Below are positions 6,973 through 14,565 of a DNA stretch of 33,452 nucleotides, in pieces. The notes under the pieces were generated by a model, which had not been told where the DNA came from, did not search any database, and saw only the letters and a list, made by a program, of their open reading frames with translations. The stretch lies in the NCBI GenBank assembly GCA_030609055.1, contig JAUWCZ010000017.1, forward strand, positions 1-33,452, written 5' to 3'. Source of the DNA: Chloroflexota bacterium. Lineage in GTDB: Bacteria > Chloroflexota > Anaerolineae > Anaerolineales > UBA11858. The position numbers and the translations under genes were made by a program. How positions within the stretch are numbered: position 1 is the first letter of the stretch; each line of letters begins with the position of its first letter.

Positions 6973-8637
6973 TCATTCAATAGATAATATGAATTGATAA
7001 TGTGGTTGACCGCCATATTGAAGCTCAACAACCTGATCAGGATATTTTTCCTGAATATATTCAGCCATGGCTTGTGCATCTTCTCGGTTAATATTTTCAC
7101 CGTGGAACATTGTGATCAGTTCTAGTTCAGTTGCTTTTGCTACTTCCAGGAAGGTGAGACAACCTTCTTTGAGAGTCTTATTTGAACCTACCAATTTACC
7201 ATTATGGAGAGTAATGATTTCTCCTTCCTTGACATCAATACCGTCGATTTCTACATCCCTAACAGCGGTGGTTATTTCTCCGCTTTCAATTTCACTCATT
7301 GCAGACAGCATTTCCTCAGTTACCTGTTCTAGAGTCTGACCTGGTATCAACCGTAACATAGCAGCCAACCCTTGAGGAACGGTGACCGTAGGTATAACTT
7401 CTACTTGCTTAACTGTGAGTTCAGCAGCAGATTTCGCTGCCATCAGGATGTTCTTATTATTAGGCAGAATAATCACCAGATCCGTTGGCAGATCTTCGAA
7501 TGCGCCCAGGATCTCCTGGGTGCTGGGATTCATCGTTTGACCACCCTCTACAATTGCCGCTGCCCCCAGACTGGCAAAAATTCGTGAAAACCCAATCCCA
7601 GGCGAAATGATCACCAGGGCGACTTCTCCTGGAGAAACACTGGTCATTTTTATAGGTTCCTCCTCATCCTGCCCACTCAAGGAAGGGTCCATCTGTATCA
7701 TCAGGTTTTCAATATGAACCTTGGAGATTGTGCCGAGAGTCATGGTGTAATCGATTGGTTCATACCGCTTATCAGATGGTACATGAATGTGCATTCGGTA
7801 CATTCCGTCACCCTCACCAACCTGAATAGAGGTGCCGATTTCTTCCAAATCCTGATAAAAAGCCTCTAATTCCAACTGTCCATGGGGTTGAAAATCAACA
7901 ATTACCTCGTAATCCTGGCCGGGTTCTGCACTACTCATAGCCTCCTGTCTTCCAATGACGGATAATGGCTGGACATGAACCGGTTCGATATCTAACGGCT
8001 CATCATTAAGATAACGAATCATGCCTTCAAAGATGTGCAAAAGCCCTTTCCCTCCTGCATCCACTACGCCGGCTTCTTTAAGTACATCAAGCAGTTCAGG
8101 TGTGTTATCCACAGAGACCTGTCCCGCATCGGTTACTATTTCAAGGATTTGATAGGGATCTGTTGTTTCTTGGAGGGCTTTTTCAGCAGCCAGAGCCATG
8201 TCCTTACAAACGGTCAGGATTGTTCCTTCTACTGGGCGAACAACTCCTTTATATGCGGTAACTTGTGCTTGATGCAGGGCTTCTGCCAGAGTTTTCCCAT
8301 CCAGGTTTTTATTTTCACCTATACCCTTGGAAAAACCCCGCCAGATCTGGGAAAGGATCACCCCGGAATTTCCACGGGCTCCCATCAATGCACCGTGAGC
8401 AAGTTTTTCAGCTAAAACCCCCACTTGTTTTTCAGACGAGTTCGATATTTCATCATACGCCGCCTGAAGGGTGAGAACCATATTGGTGCCTGTATCTCCA
8501 TCGGGCACAGGGAAAACATTCAACGCATTGACAGACTCTTGATTAGTTCGCAGCCAAATTAAACCGGCGTTTATCAATTCTTTGTACTGGTCGCCATCAA
8601 TTTGCTGGGAATTGGTATCAGGGTGTTCGCCACTCAT
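6973..8637 (-). CDS. fakA: Fatty acid kinase catalytic subunit (FakA/YloV-like, DAK2 domain)
   Basis: FakA phosphorylates FakB-bound fatty acid with ATP to give acyl phosphate for phospholipid synthesis. The N-terminal DhaL-type nucleotide domain has NVFPVPDGDTGTNM (residues 40-53, Mg-ATP ligands at Asp46 and Asp48), ARGNSGVILSQ (87-97) and a DAGGKGLL motif. A middle and a C-terminal FakB-binding domain follow. I chose the ATG at 8637 (554 residues) because AGGAG lies 8 bases upstream. The ATG at 8670 adds 11 residues and has a weaker site. It follows the Asp23 gene by about 50 bases. The order Asp23-FakA matches yloU-yloV of Bacillus. Confidence 0.93.
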   Translation of the reverse strand: MSGEHPDTNSQQIDGDQYKELINAGLIWLRTNQESVNALNVFPVPDGDTGTNMVLTLQAAYDEISNSSEKQVGVLAEKLAHGALMGARGNSGVILSQIWRGFSKGIGENKNLDGKTLAEALHQAQVTAYKGVVRPVEGTILTVCKDMALAAEKALQETTDPYQILEIVTDAGQVSVDNTPELLDVLKEAGVVDAGGKGLLHIFEGMIRYLNDEPLDIEPVHVQPLSVIGRQEAMSSAEPGQDYEVIVDFQPHGQLELEAFYQDLEEIGTSIQVGEGDGMYRMHIHVPSDKRYEPIDYTMTLGTISKVHIENLMIQMDPSLSGQDEEEPIKMTSVSPGEVALVIISPGIGFSRIFASLGAAAIVEGGQTMNPSTQEILGAFEDLPTDLVIILPNNKNILMAAKSAAELTVKQVEVIPTVTVPQGLAAMLRLIPGQTLEQVTEEMLSAMSEIESGEITTAVRDVEIDGIDVKEGEIITLHNGKLVGSNKTLKEGCLTFLEVAKATELELITMFHGENINREDAQAMAEYIQEKYPDQVVELQYGGQPHYQFILSIE

Positions 8638-8688
8638 ACTAAAGTCTCCTAAAGAAGGAAAACCTCCCATCTGCCTAACCTGAAGGAT

Positions 8689-9048
8689 TTACTTCTCTCC
8701 GTCGCTGATTCGGAGACCCTGAACATGGACGTTAATTTCATTCACTGGTACTCCTAAGGATTTTTCAACCTGGTACCGGACTGTATTTGCGGCACTGGCA
8801 GCAACTGTTGTAATTCGGGTGCCATATTCAACAATGACGTAGATATCGATGTTGATTTCCTTATTTTTGTATTCCACATCGATTCCATGGGTAGGGTCTT
8901 TCACAATCGCTTGGACCAATTCATCTGCAATGTTTTTAGATGCCAGACCGACAACACCATATGAACTCTCTACTGCCTGGAATGCAATGGTCGCAATCGC
9001 TTGTTTTGAGATTTGAATGTCACCTAAAGGTGCATTTTCTTTTGTCAT
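8689..9048 (-). CDS. Asp23/Gls24-family envelope stress protein (YloU-like)
   Basis: About 119 residues, the typical size. The core segment IQISKQAIATIAFQAVESSY is followed by GVVGL and a beta-rich region ending in VEYGTRITTVAASAANTVRY and the closing NEINVHVQGLRI, all typical of the family. Family members are small, acidic, cytoplasmic and membrane-associated through partners. No membrane segment is present here. I chose the ATG at 9048 because GGTG lies six bases upstream; the ATG at 9060 lacks a ribosome site. It is the first gene of the transcript that continues into the FakA-like gene, and a promoter with a perfect TTGACA lies just upstream. Confidence 0.88.
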   Translation of the reverse strand: MTKENAPLGDIQISKQAIATIAFQAVESSYGVVGLASKNIADELVQAIVKDPTHGIDVEYKNKEINIDIYVIVEYGTRITTVAASAANTVRYQVEKSLGVPVNEINVHVQGLRISDGEK

Positions 9049-9072
9049 AAAAATCACCATTTTGTTAGGAAA

Positions 9073-9101
9073 TATTTATCGGGATAAGATACAGATGTCA
9101 A
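9073..9101 (-). promoter_or_regulatory. Promoter candidate for the Asp23-FakA transcript
   Basis: Perfect TTGACA (9101-9096, minus), 17-base spacer, then TAAATA (9078-9073), which is a weak -10. Transcription would start near 9066, giving a short leader before the ATG at 9048. Confidence 0.45.
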
Positions 9102-9221
9102 ATGATAACATAAAACTTCCGGAAAGGGGGGTCTCCTCTTGAAGATTGAACTGAGATATGGTAAGATTGGCGGGCTTGACTGAATGTTTTCTCCAGGATT
9201 AGATATTGGATTTCTCTTCAG

Positions 9222-9249
9222 TTATTAAGTTGATTTTAATAAGTATAAT
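9222..9249 (+). promoter_or_regulatory. Promoter candidate for rpmB
   Basis: A perfect -10 TATAAT lies at 9244-9249, with a weak -35 TTATTA at 9222-9227 after a 16-base spacer. Transcription near 9256 gives a leader of about 34 bases. A second, weaker arrangement starts with TTGACT at 9176-9181. Confidence 0.4.
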
Positions 9250-9289
9250 TGAAATCTTTAAAACTCATTATTGAACGAGGGTAGTACCC

Positions 9290-9469
9290 ATGGCAAAATG
9301 TGAAGAATGTGGGAAAACCACACGATTTGGGCAAAGCCGCCCCTGGTCTAAGAAGACCACAAAACGTAAATTTAAACCAAATTTACAGCAAGTAACGGTA
9401 TATAAAGACGGGAAAAAGATCCGCAAGACATTGTGCACCCGCTGCATTCGAACTCTAACGAAAGTCTAA
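9290..9469 (+). CDS. rpmB: 50S ribosomal protein L28
   Basis: A 59-residue basic protein starting MAKCEECGKTTRFGQSRPWS, with the typical KRKFKPNLQQVTV core and the ending CTRCIRTLTKV. It carries four cysteines as CxxC pairs (Cys4, Cys7, Cys49, Cys52), so it is the zinc-binding (C+) form of L28. The ATG has GAGGG eight bases upstream. It is divergent from the Asp23-FakA operon and convergent with rpe, with its own promoter candidate and terminator. The neighbourhood of rpe, rpmB, Asp23 and FakA is shared with Bacillus. Confidence 0.97.
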   Translation: MAKCEECGKTTRFGQSRPWSKKTTKRKFKPNLQQVTVYKDGKKIRKTLCTRCIRTLTKV

Positions 9470-9504
9470 GCCACATACATTAACACCTAAGGATATATTT
9501 CGTT

Positions 9505-9535
9505 GTGGGAGGAAAATTTCTCTGCTTTCTCCCAC
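9505..9535 (+). other. Hairpin downstream of rpmB
   Basis: GTGGGAG (9505-9511) pairs with CTCCCAC (9529-9535), and a few A-T pairs can extend the stem inward past one bulge. The following ATTTCGTT is a poor U-tract. This may be a weak first terminator or an RNA-end stabiliser ahead of the stronger one at 9549. Confidence 0.45.
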
Positions 9536-9548
9536 ATTTCGTTATCAG

Positions 9549-9583
9549 GCTCCAGAAGGTACTTGGTACTCTGGAGCGTTTTT
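9549..9583 (+). terminator. Intrinsic terminator of rpmB
   Basis: GCTCCAGA (9549-9556) pairs with TCTGGAGC (9570-9577). An inner GTAC/GTAC pairing extends the stem past a two-base bulge, and GTTTTT follows. It ends two bases before the rpe stop codon on the opposite strand. Confidence 0.8.
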
Positions 9584-9584
9584 A

Positions 9585-10250
9585 TTATAGTAGCACATCA
9601 CGCAGGGATTGAATTCCCGCTCTGATGCCCTGCGGGTGATTAAAAATTGCGCTGGCTGCAACAAATACCTGCGCCCCCTGTTCCATTGTTTGCGTGATAG
9701 TTTGCGGATTGATCCCGCCATCCACTTCAATTAATGCATCCGGATTGATTTCATCCAGGATATTTCGGATCTCTTTGATTTTCGGAATTACTTCCGGCAT
9801 AAATGATTGGCCTGAAAAGCCCGGGTTCACAGACATCACTAGTACTAGTGCGACATCTTTTAAGTAGGGTTTAATCTCTTGAACCGCTGTCCCGGGTTTT
9901 AACGTGATCCCGGATTTACAGCCCGAGTCATAGATGAATTGTAGAGTATTGTCCATTTCCGGGCAGGTTTCAATATGGACGGTTAGATAACTGGCTCCTG
10001 CAGTAACAAATTCCTGCATGTATCGATCTGGTTCTTCAATCATTAGGTGAACATCCAAGGGGAGATTTGTAACTCTCCTGCAGGCTTCCACGATGAACGG
10101 TCCCATAGAAATGTTGGGCACAAAATGACCATCCATGATATCAATATGAAACCAATCTGCACCAGCGTCTTCCGCCTGTTTGATTTGATCACCCAGCCGG
10201 GTGAAATCCGCTGAGAATATTGAAGGTGAGATTAAATGGGGTTTTTTCAT
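9585..10250 (-). CDS. rpe: Ribulose-phosphate 3-epimerase
   Basis: Interconverts ribulose 5-phosphate and xylulose 5-phosphate in the pentose phosphate pathway. The 221-residue length is standard. The TIM-barrel motifs are SPSIFSADF (8-16), HIDIMDGHFVPNISMGP (35-51), VMSVNPGFSGQSF (138-150) and EVDGGI (175-180). The metal ligands His35, Asp37, His68 and Asp177 are all present, with the two aspartates as acid/base pair. The gene is monocistronic as seen here: it has its own promoter and the upstream kinase gene ends 105 bases away. Confidence 0.97.
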   Translation of the reverse strand: MKKPHLISPSIFSADFTRLGDQIKQAEDAGADWFHIDIMDGHFVPNISMGPFIVEACRRVTNLPLDVHLMIEEPDRYMQEFVTAGASYLTVHIETCPEMDNTLQFIYDSGCKSGITLKPGTAVQEIKPYLKDVALVLVMSVNPGFSGQSFMPEVIPKIKEIRNILDEINPDALIEVDGGINPQTITQTMEQGAQVFVAASAIFNHPQGIRAGIQSLRDVLL

Positions 10251-10315
10251 AGACGGTCCATAGGATCTTGTTTATTTACTGTTCAGTTCTGATAAGAAGG
10301 ATGAGGTATCTGAAA

Positions 10316-10343
10316 ATTATATCGTCTGGAGCAGAGATGTAAA
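10316..10343 (-). promoter_or_regulatory. Promoter of rpe
   Basis: TTTACA (10343-10338, minus), 16-base spacer, perfect TATAAT (10321-10316). Transcription near 10309 gives a leader of about 60 bases. This separates rpe from the kinase gene upstream. Confidence 0.6.
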
Positions 10344-10355
10344 CTAGGAATCTGT

Positions 10356-11360
10356 TTAATTTAGTTGATAGTAAACCCAGATCCAAAAGGGGATCAACCC
10401 CCCCACAGCGCTCAGTGCGATTAATCCCAGCAGGATTGTCAACCATTGTTTTTCCGCTCCTTTTTTCTCCAGGTCAAGAATGGTTTGCAAAGTACCTTGA
10501 TCGGGAGTTGGGGCTGGAATTTCTGGTGGGGATAACGTTTCCTCAGTTTCAGTAAAGCTGATAACGATCCTGCCCAGTTGGTCTGCAGTCCTATACCGTG
10601 AGTTGGGTTCTTTCGAAAGCACCTTAAGGATGATTTCTTCAAGTTCCGGAGAAATCTCAGGATTAATTTCCCTGGGGAGTGGGGGTGATTCGTATCTATG
10701 AAGCAGAGCTAATTCCTGGGGAGATGGATCTGTAAATGGAAGCTGTCCGGTTAACATCTCATAGAAAACGACACCCAGGCTGTAAACATCCGAGGCGGGG
10801 GATGGCGCTCTTCCGGCCGCTTGTTCAGGAGAGAAATAGGCAGGGGAACCCCAGATGGCTTGGGATTGTTCGTCGTGTTTTACTGATGCCAGCGCTCTGG
10901 CGATGCCAAAATCAGTTACTTTCAGTCGGTGGTCAGGGGTGATGAGCATATTGTGTGGTTTTATATCGCAGTGAACCAAACCAGCTCGATGGGCATAACC
11001 GATCCCTGCACAGGCTTGGACAAACAAGTGAGAGGCATGTTCTACTGACAGGAAACCAGATTCGCCAATGATCTGTTTTAAATCAGTCCCCGGAACATAT
11101 TCCATCACGATAAACAACTGGTCATTGTCAAAACCAAAATCGTGTACAGTCACTATGTTGGGATGAGTAAGATTAGCAGCTGCCCGGGCTTCTTCTTTAA
11201 ATCGTTCTTGAAATGCAAGTGAGGTTGAAAAACCTTCTCTGAGAATCTTCACGGCAATTGTCCGTTCCAGCATGAGATCACTGGCCTGATAGACAATTGC
11301 CATTCCCCCTTCACCAAGCGGTTTATCTAACCGGTAGCGGTCATTTAATATCTCAGACAT
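10356..11360 (-). CDS. Ser/Thr protein kinase with C-terminal membrane anchor
   Basis: A 334-residue Hanks-type kinase. Catalytic features are the glycine loop GEGGMAIV (from residue 16), Lys38 in AVKIL, HCDIKPHN with catalytic Asp132 and Asn137, DFG at 150-152, and the activation end SPAYFSPEQ. The Arg of the usual HRD is Cys, making it a non-RD kinase. The kinase domain ends near 270; a Pro-rich linker follows, then a hydrophobic stretch (about 305-330) at the very C-terminus with almost no residues outside. It is thus tail-anchored without an external sensor domain. I chose the ATG at 11360; the upstream TTG at 11405 adds an unlikely 15 residues. It is divergent from the lipid-kinase-like gene. 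Confidence 0.92.
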   Translation of the reverse strand: MSEILNDRYRLDKPLGEGGMAIVYQASDLMLERTIAVKILREGFSTSLAFQERFKEEARAAANLTHPNIVTVHDFGFDNDQLFIVMEYVPGTDLKQIIGESGFLSVEHASHLFVQACAGIGYAHRAGLVHCDIKPHNMLITPDHRLKVTDFGIARALASVKHDEQSQAIWGSPAYFSPEQAAGRAPSPASDVYSLGVVFYEMLTGQLPFTDPSPQELALLHRYESPPLPREINPEISPELEEIILKVLSKEPNSRYRTADQLGRIVISFTETEETLSPPEIPAPTPDQGTLQTILDLEKKGAEKQWLTILLGLIALSAVGGLIPFWIWVYYQLN

Positions 11361-11409
11361 GAGGTAGTTTCCTGACGGATCACACCGGTTTGATTGTACC
11401 ACCAACTAA

Positions 11410-11438
11410 TTGACGGTGATACCTGGATAGAGTACACT
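11410..11438 (+). promoter_or_regulatory. Promoter candidate for the lipid-kinase-like gene
   Basis: TTGACG (11410-11415), 17-base spacer, TACACT (11433-11438). Transcription near 11445 gives a leader of about 40 bases. On the other strand, TGGTACAAT (11401-11393) is an extended -10 that could serve the divergent kinase gene. Confidence 0.5.
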
Positions 11439-11486
11439 TTGAGAGTAATTGGATTGATTACCACCTAGATTTACTCAGGAGAAACA

Positions 11487-12425
11487 ATGCGGGGACAACT
11501 TATCTACAACCCCATGGCTGGCCGGTTTCCCTCTTTGCCACTAGTCGAGCGGGCTGTAAAAATTCTTGAAGCGAATGGATGGGATGTGACAATTACCCGT
11601 ACGGAAGGCGGAGAGCACATCACCTCCCTGGCAAAGAAGGCTGCAACCTCCGGGTTGGACGCAATTTTTGTAGCTGGTGGAGATGGGTCGATTCATAAAG
11701 CAGCAGCGGGTCTCCTGGGTAGTGACACCGCTTTATCTGTCCTACCAGCAGGGACGGCCAATGTTTGGGCTCAGGAGTTGGGCTTGCCTACTCTTTCCTG
11801 GACAAATTGGACTGCACTCGAAACCAGTGTCAAAAGAATACTTGATGGATCAATCCATACCATAGATTTAGGTGTATGTCAGGGAATACCCTTTTTACTG
11901 TGGGCCGGGGTTGGATTTGATGCCTTTATCGTTCACCACCTAGAACCTAGAACCCGGTGGCAAAAACAATTCGCTGTCCCGCAGTATGCTGCCAATGTTG
12001 CCTGGTTTGCTAGAAATTGGTCGGGTATGGATTTGAAAATCTGGGCTGACGGAGAGATTGTAACCGGGATTTATGTTCTGACCTTGGTGACAAATGTCCA
12101 TCTTTATGCCGGAGGTATGGCTGAGGTCTCTCCCACATCACGCATTGATGATGGTTCAATGGAATTATGGCTCTTTTCAGGTGATACTTTATTAGAAACA
12201 TTTCAGCATCTATTTGATCTGGCATCCGGACAACATCTATCTTCTGACAAGACACATTTTATTCCTTGTAAGGAAGTTCTTATCAAATCAAAATCCGAAT
12301 TGTATCTTCAGCTGGATGGTGAACCAATCCCTCCAACAAAAGAAGTATCCATTAATATCTGTCCTCAAGCTCTTAAGGTCCTTGTGCCCAAGGACTTGCC
12401 AAGACCTTTGTTTACCAAGATTTAA
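11487..12425 (+). CDS. Diacylglycerol kinase-family lipid kinase (YegS/DagK-like)
   Basis: A 312-residue member of the family that phosphorylates diacylglycerol, sphingosine-type or other lipids with ATP at the membrane face. Visible motifs are YNPMAG (7-12), GGDGS (64-68, where many members have GGDGT) and LPAGTANVWAQELG (86-99). The later VGFDAFIVHHLEP and the C-terminal LDGEP segment match the second domain. AGGAG lies six bases before the ATG. The gene ends 2 bases before the SH3 protein gene, so the two are co-transcribed. The exact lipid substrate is not readable. Confidence 0.9.
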   Translation: MRGQLIYNPMAGRFPSLPLVERAVKILEANGWDVTITRTEGGEHITSLAKKAATSGLDAIFVAGGDGSIHKAAAGLLGSDTALSVLPAGTANVWAQELGLPTLSWTNWTALETSVKRILDGSIHTIDLGVCQGIPFLLWAGVGFDAFIVHHLEPRTRWQKQFAVPQYAANVAWFARNWSGMDLKIWADGEIVTGIYVLTLVTNVHLYAGGMAEVSPTSRIDDGSMELWLFSGDTLLETFQHLFDLASGQHLSSDKTHFIPCKEVLIKSKSELYLQLDGEPIPPTKEVSINICPQALKVLVPKDLPRPLFTKI

Positions 12426-12427
12426 AT

Positions 12428-12886
12428 ATGAAAGATATATTCAATCCGTGGGTTATATCCGGAGCAATCATAACCGCTAGTCTACTGCTGGTGGGAACCT
12501 TCCTGCTCTCTGGCAATATCTCTGCTGCGGATCACCTGCCTTATTATGGAGAAGCTGCTTTGACAGTAATTCCAGTTCCAACTGCTACTCCAACTAAAAT
12601 ACCACCAACACCCGTTTTCACGCCAACAAGTGAATCCCAGGCTGGAATCCAGCTGGGAGGTTATATAAAAATCTCGGGGACAGAGGGAGAAGGACTCAGG
12701 TTGCGGAAAGCACCTTCGTTGAATGGGGAAATTATATACCTTGGTTTAGAGGATGAAGTTTTTCTGGTTAAAGATGGGCCAGAAGACCAGGATGGATACC
12801 TGTGGTGGTACCTGGAAGCGCCGCTGAATGAAACCCGGAATGGATGGGCTGTTGCTAATTACCTCCAACCTGCTCAAAACCCGTAA
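12428..12886 (+). CDS. Membrane-anchored bacterial SH3-domain protein
   Basis: A 152-residue protein with one N-terminal membrane segment (about 9-28) and no lipobox. A Pro/Thr-rich spacer (about 48-70, VPTATPTKIPPTPVFTPT) follows, then one bacterial SH3 domain (about 78-148), with RLRKAPSLNGEIIYLG and the closing GWAVANYLQP. Such domains usually bind peptidoglycan or act as outside spacers (family knowledge). Threonine-proline spacers of this kind are common in Chloroflexota surface proteins. The gene starts two bases after the lipid-kinase-like gene, so translation is likely coupled. Its specific role is unknown. Confidence 0.85.
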   Translation: MKDIFNPWVISGAIITASLLLVGTFLLSGNISAADHLPYYGEAALTVIPVPTATPTKIPPTPVFTPTSESQAGIQLGGYIKISGTEGEGLRLRKAPSLNGEIIYLGLEDEVFLVKDGPEDQDGYLWWYLEAPLNETRNGWAVANYLQPAQNP

Positions 12887-12888
12887 AG

Positions 12889-12922
12889 AAAAAAACAGAA
12901 GGTAACAACCTTCTGTTTTTTT
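12889..12922. terminator. Bidirectional intrinsic terminator
   Basis: A long perfect stem, AAACAGAAGGT with ACCTTCTGTTT around a four-base loop (12904-12907), is flanked by A- and T-runs. It ends both the SH3 gene (+) and the DevR-type regulator gene (-). Confidence 0.9.
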
Positions 12923-12951
12923 GATCCTTAGTAATGATCTAACAAGGAAGT

Positions 12952-13623
12952 TTAATCCTTAGTAAGATGGACAAGGTGGTTGCGTAGATTATGTCTTACG
13001 GCATACGCTGCAGCTTCAGCCCGATTGCTTACATCCAATTTTGAGAGAATACTGCTGACATAATTCCGGACTGTACCTTCTCCCAGATAGAGAGTTTTAG
13101 CGATCTCACGGTTAGTTTTACCTTCTGATACGTGGATCAGAACGTGTTTCTCCTGATCCGTCAGATCTGTAAATGCCGATGCTTCTTCTTCTCTGACAGC
13201 TTTTCTGACTTCCTTAAATACGCGTTGAGTTACCGCAGGATCAAGCAGAGCTTCACCGCGGCCGACTGCCTCAATAGCATCGATCAACTCATTACTGCCA
13301 ACTTGTTTAAGAACATAGCCAGAAGCACCAGCCCTGATGGCAGAGAAGAGCATTTCGTCCTCTGCATAGGATGTAAGCATTATGACTTTAGTATCTGGGT
13401 TTTTTTCTATAATCTCTTCACATGCCTCAATTCCTGAACCACCCGGTAGGCGAATATCCATGACAACAACATCAGGGTGATATTGTTCTGCTTTTTTAAT
13501 CGCTTCGTCTCCGGTGGCAGCTTCGGCAACAACTTGAAACCTTGTATGCCTGTCTAAGAGGGATTTTAACCCCAGACGTACTACTTCGTGATCGTCCACT
13601 AATAAAATCCGCTGAAATGACAT
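12952..13623 (-). CDS. NarL/DevR-type response regulator
   Basis: A 223-residue DNA-binding regulator. The receiver domain (1-120) has acidic residues Asp10-Asp11, phospho-acceptor Asp56, Thr84 and Lys106. The C-terminal LuxR-type helix-turn-helix (about 155-215) reads [20 protein letters not shown] and continues through [16 protein letters not shown]. The C-terminal part resembles DevR/DosR of actinobacteria more than nitrate regulators (inference from memory). No sensor kinase gene lies in the window, so its partner is unknown. It has its own promoter and AGGAG ribosome site, and follows the OmpR-type regulator after 208 bases. Confidence 0.93.
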   Translation of the reverse strand: MSFQRILLVDDHEVVRLGLKSLLDRHTRFQVVAEAATGDEAIKKAEQYHPDVVVMDIRLPGGSGIEACEEIIEKNPDTKVIMLTSYAEDEMLFSAIRAGASGYVLKQVGSNELIDAIEAVGRGEALLDPAVTQRVFKEVRKAVREEEASAFTDLTDQEKHVLIHVSEGKTNREIAKTLYLGEGTVRNYVSSILSKLDVSNRAEAAAYAVRHNLRNHLVHLTKD

Positions 13624-13652
13624 ATTCTAGACTCCTGTGTATAACTTGGGAC

Positions 13653-13681
13653 AGTATAAACCAGACTGTACCTCCTGACAA
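13653..13681 (-). promoter_or_regulatory. Promoter of the DevR-type regulator gene
   Basis: TTGTCA (13681-13676, minus), exactly 17-base spacer, TATACT (13658-13653). Both hexamers match consensus at five of six positions. Transcription near 13646 leaves a leader of about 23 bases containing AGGAG. Confidence 0.65.
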
Positions 13682-13700
13682 GGAAGTCCGTTTTGTTGTT

Positions 13701-13722
13701 TTCCTAACTTTCTGGTTAGGAA
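13701..13722. promoter_or_regulatory. 8-bp perfect dyad, operator candidate
   Basis: TTCCTAAC (13701-13708) and GTTAGGAA (13715-13722) are perfect inverted repeats around six bases, centred about 65 bases upstream of the start site predicted for the DevR-type regulator. There is no U-tract on either side, so it is unlikely to be a terminator for the OmpR-type gene. Confidence 0.45.
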
Positions 13723-13831
13723 TAGAATAGAAAATTCAGAAATCCTGTTGAGAAAATTGGTGATCAATCCAGGATTTGGCAGGAATCTTTGGCTCTATTG
13801 GGCTTTGGTGATGAATGCATTTTGTCTGATT

Positions 13832-14560
13832 TTATTCAGTTTTTCCCTGTTCCCTCCGATAATCAACAAAACGATATCCTACACCCCTTTCAGTTAAAAT
13901 ATATTTCGGATTGGAAGGGTCTTCTTCTATCTTTTTCCGCAGGTAGTTTACATAAAGTCGGACATAATGGGGTTCATCCTGATATTCAAAACCCCACACT
14001 TTTGATAGCAGCTGTTCGTGAGTGTTCACCCAGCCGGCATTTTTTACCAGATGGTATAGTAGGCGGTATTCTGTCGGGCGGAGATCAACTTTCTGGTCTT
14101 CAACCCATACTTCACGCCGGGAAAAATCAATTGTTAACCGATCATCTACTTTAATCAGGTCAATCTGGTCCTCCTTAAAAGATCGTGTTCGGCGAAGAAC
14201 AGCCCGGATACGACTGACAAGTTCCCTGGGACTAAATGGTTTGGTGATGTAATCATCCGCTCCCAATTCTAAACCCTGGATGCGATCATCTTCCTCACCT
14301 TTTGCTGTTAACATGATTACGGGAACAATATTGACCTCTCTGATTTTTTTCAAAACCTCAAATCCATTAATATCTGGCATCATGATATCCAGCAGGATTA
14401 AATCCGGCAGTTGGGTTCTCACCTGTTCGAGTGCATCCGTACCGTTGTAGGCTGTGATCACTTGAAAACCATCCTGCTCCAAGTTTAGCTGGATGAATCT
14501 CACCATGCGTTTTTCATCATCAACGACTAGTATTTTATATTTTGATTTATCAGAACTCAT
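13832..14560 (-). CDS. OmpR/PhoB-type response regulator
   Basis: A 242-residue regulator. The receiver has Asp14-Asp15, phospho-acceptor Asp58, Thr85 and Lys107 ([10 protein letters not shown]). The winged helix (about 135-235) has [30 protein letters not shown]-type recognition (here [14 protein letters not shown]) and the ending ERGVGYRF. No histidine kinase is encoded beside it. It is the last gene of the kinase/phosphatase/FHA operon, starting 5 bases after the 80-residue gene, so it may be an output of that circuit, perhaps by Thr phosphorylation (inference). Confidence 0.94.
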   Translation of the reverse strand: MSSDKSKYKILVVDDEKRMVRFIQLNLEQDGFQVITAYNGTDALEQVRTQLPDLILLDIMMPDINGFEVLKKIREVNIVPVIMLTAKGEEDDRIQGLELGADDYITKPFSPRELVSRIRAVLRRTRSFKEDQIDLIKVDDRLTIDFSRREVWVEDQKVDLRPTEYRLLYHLVKNAGWVNTHEQLLSKVWGFEYQDEPHYVRLYVNYLRKKIEEDPSNPKYILTERGVGYRFVDYRREQGKTE

Positions 14561-14565
14561 CTAAC

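Noticed and set aside
9061-9289. A riboswitch or L28 leader autoregulatory structure upstream of rpmB
   Set aside because: I found only promoter hexamers and a short TTCCGGAA palindrome, with no conserved leader fold.
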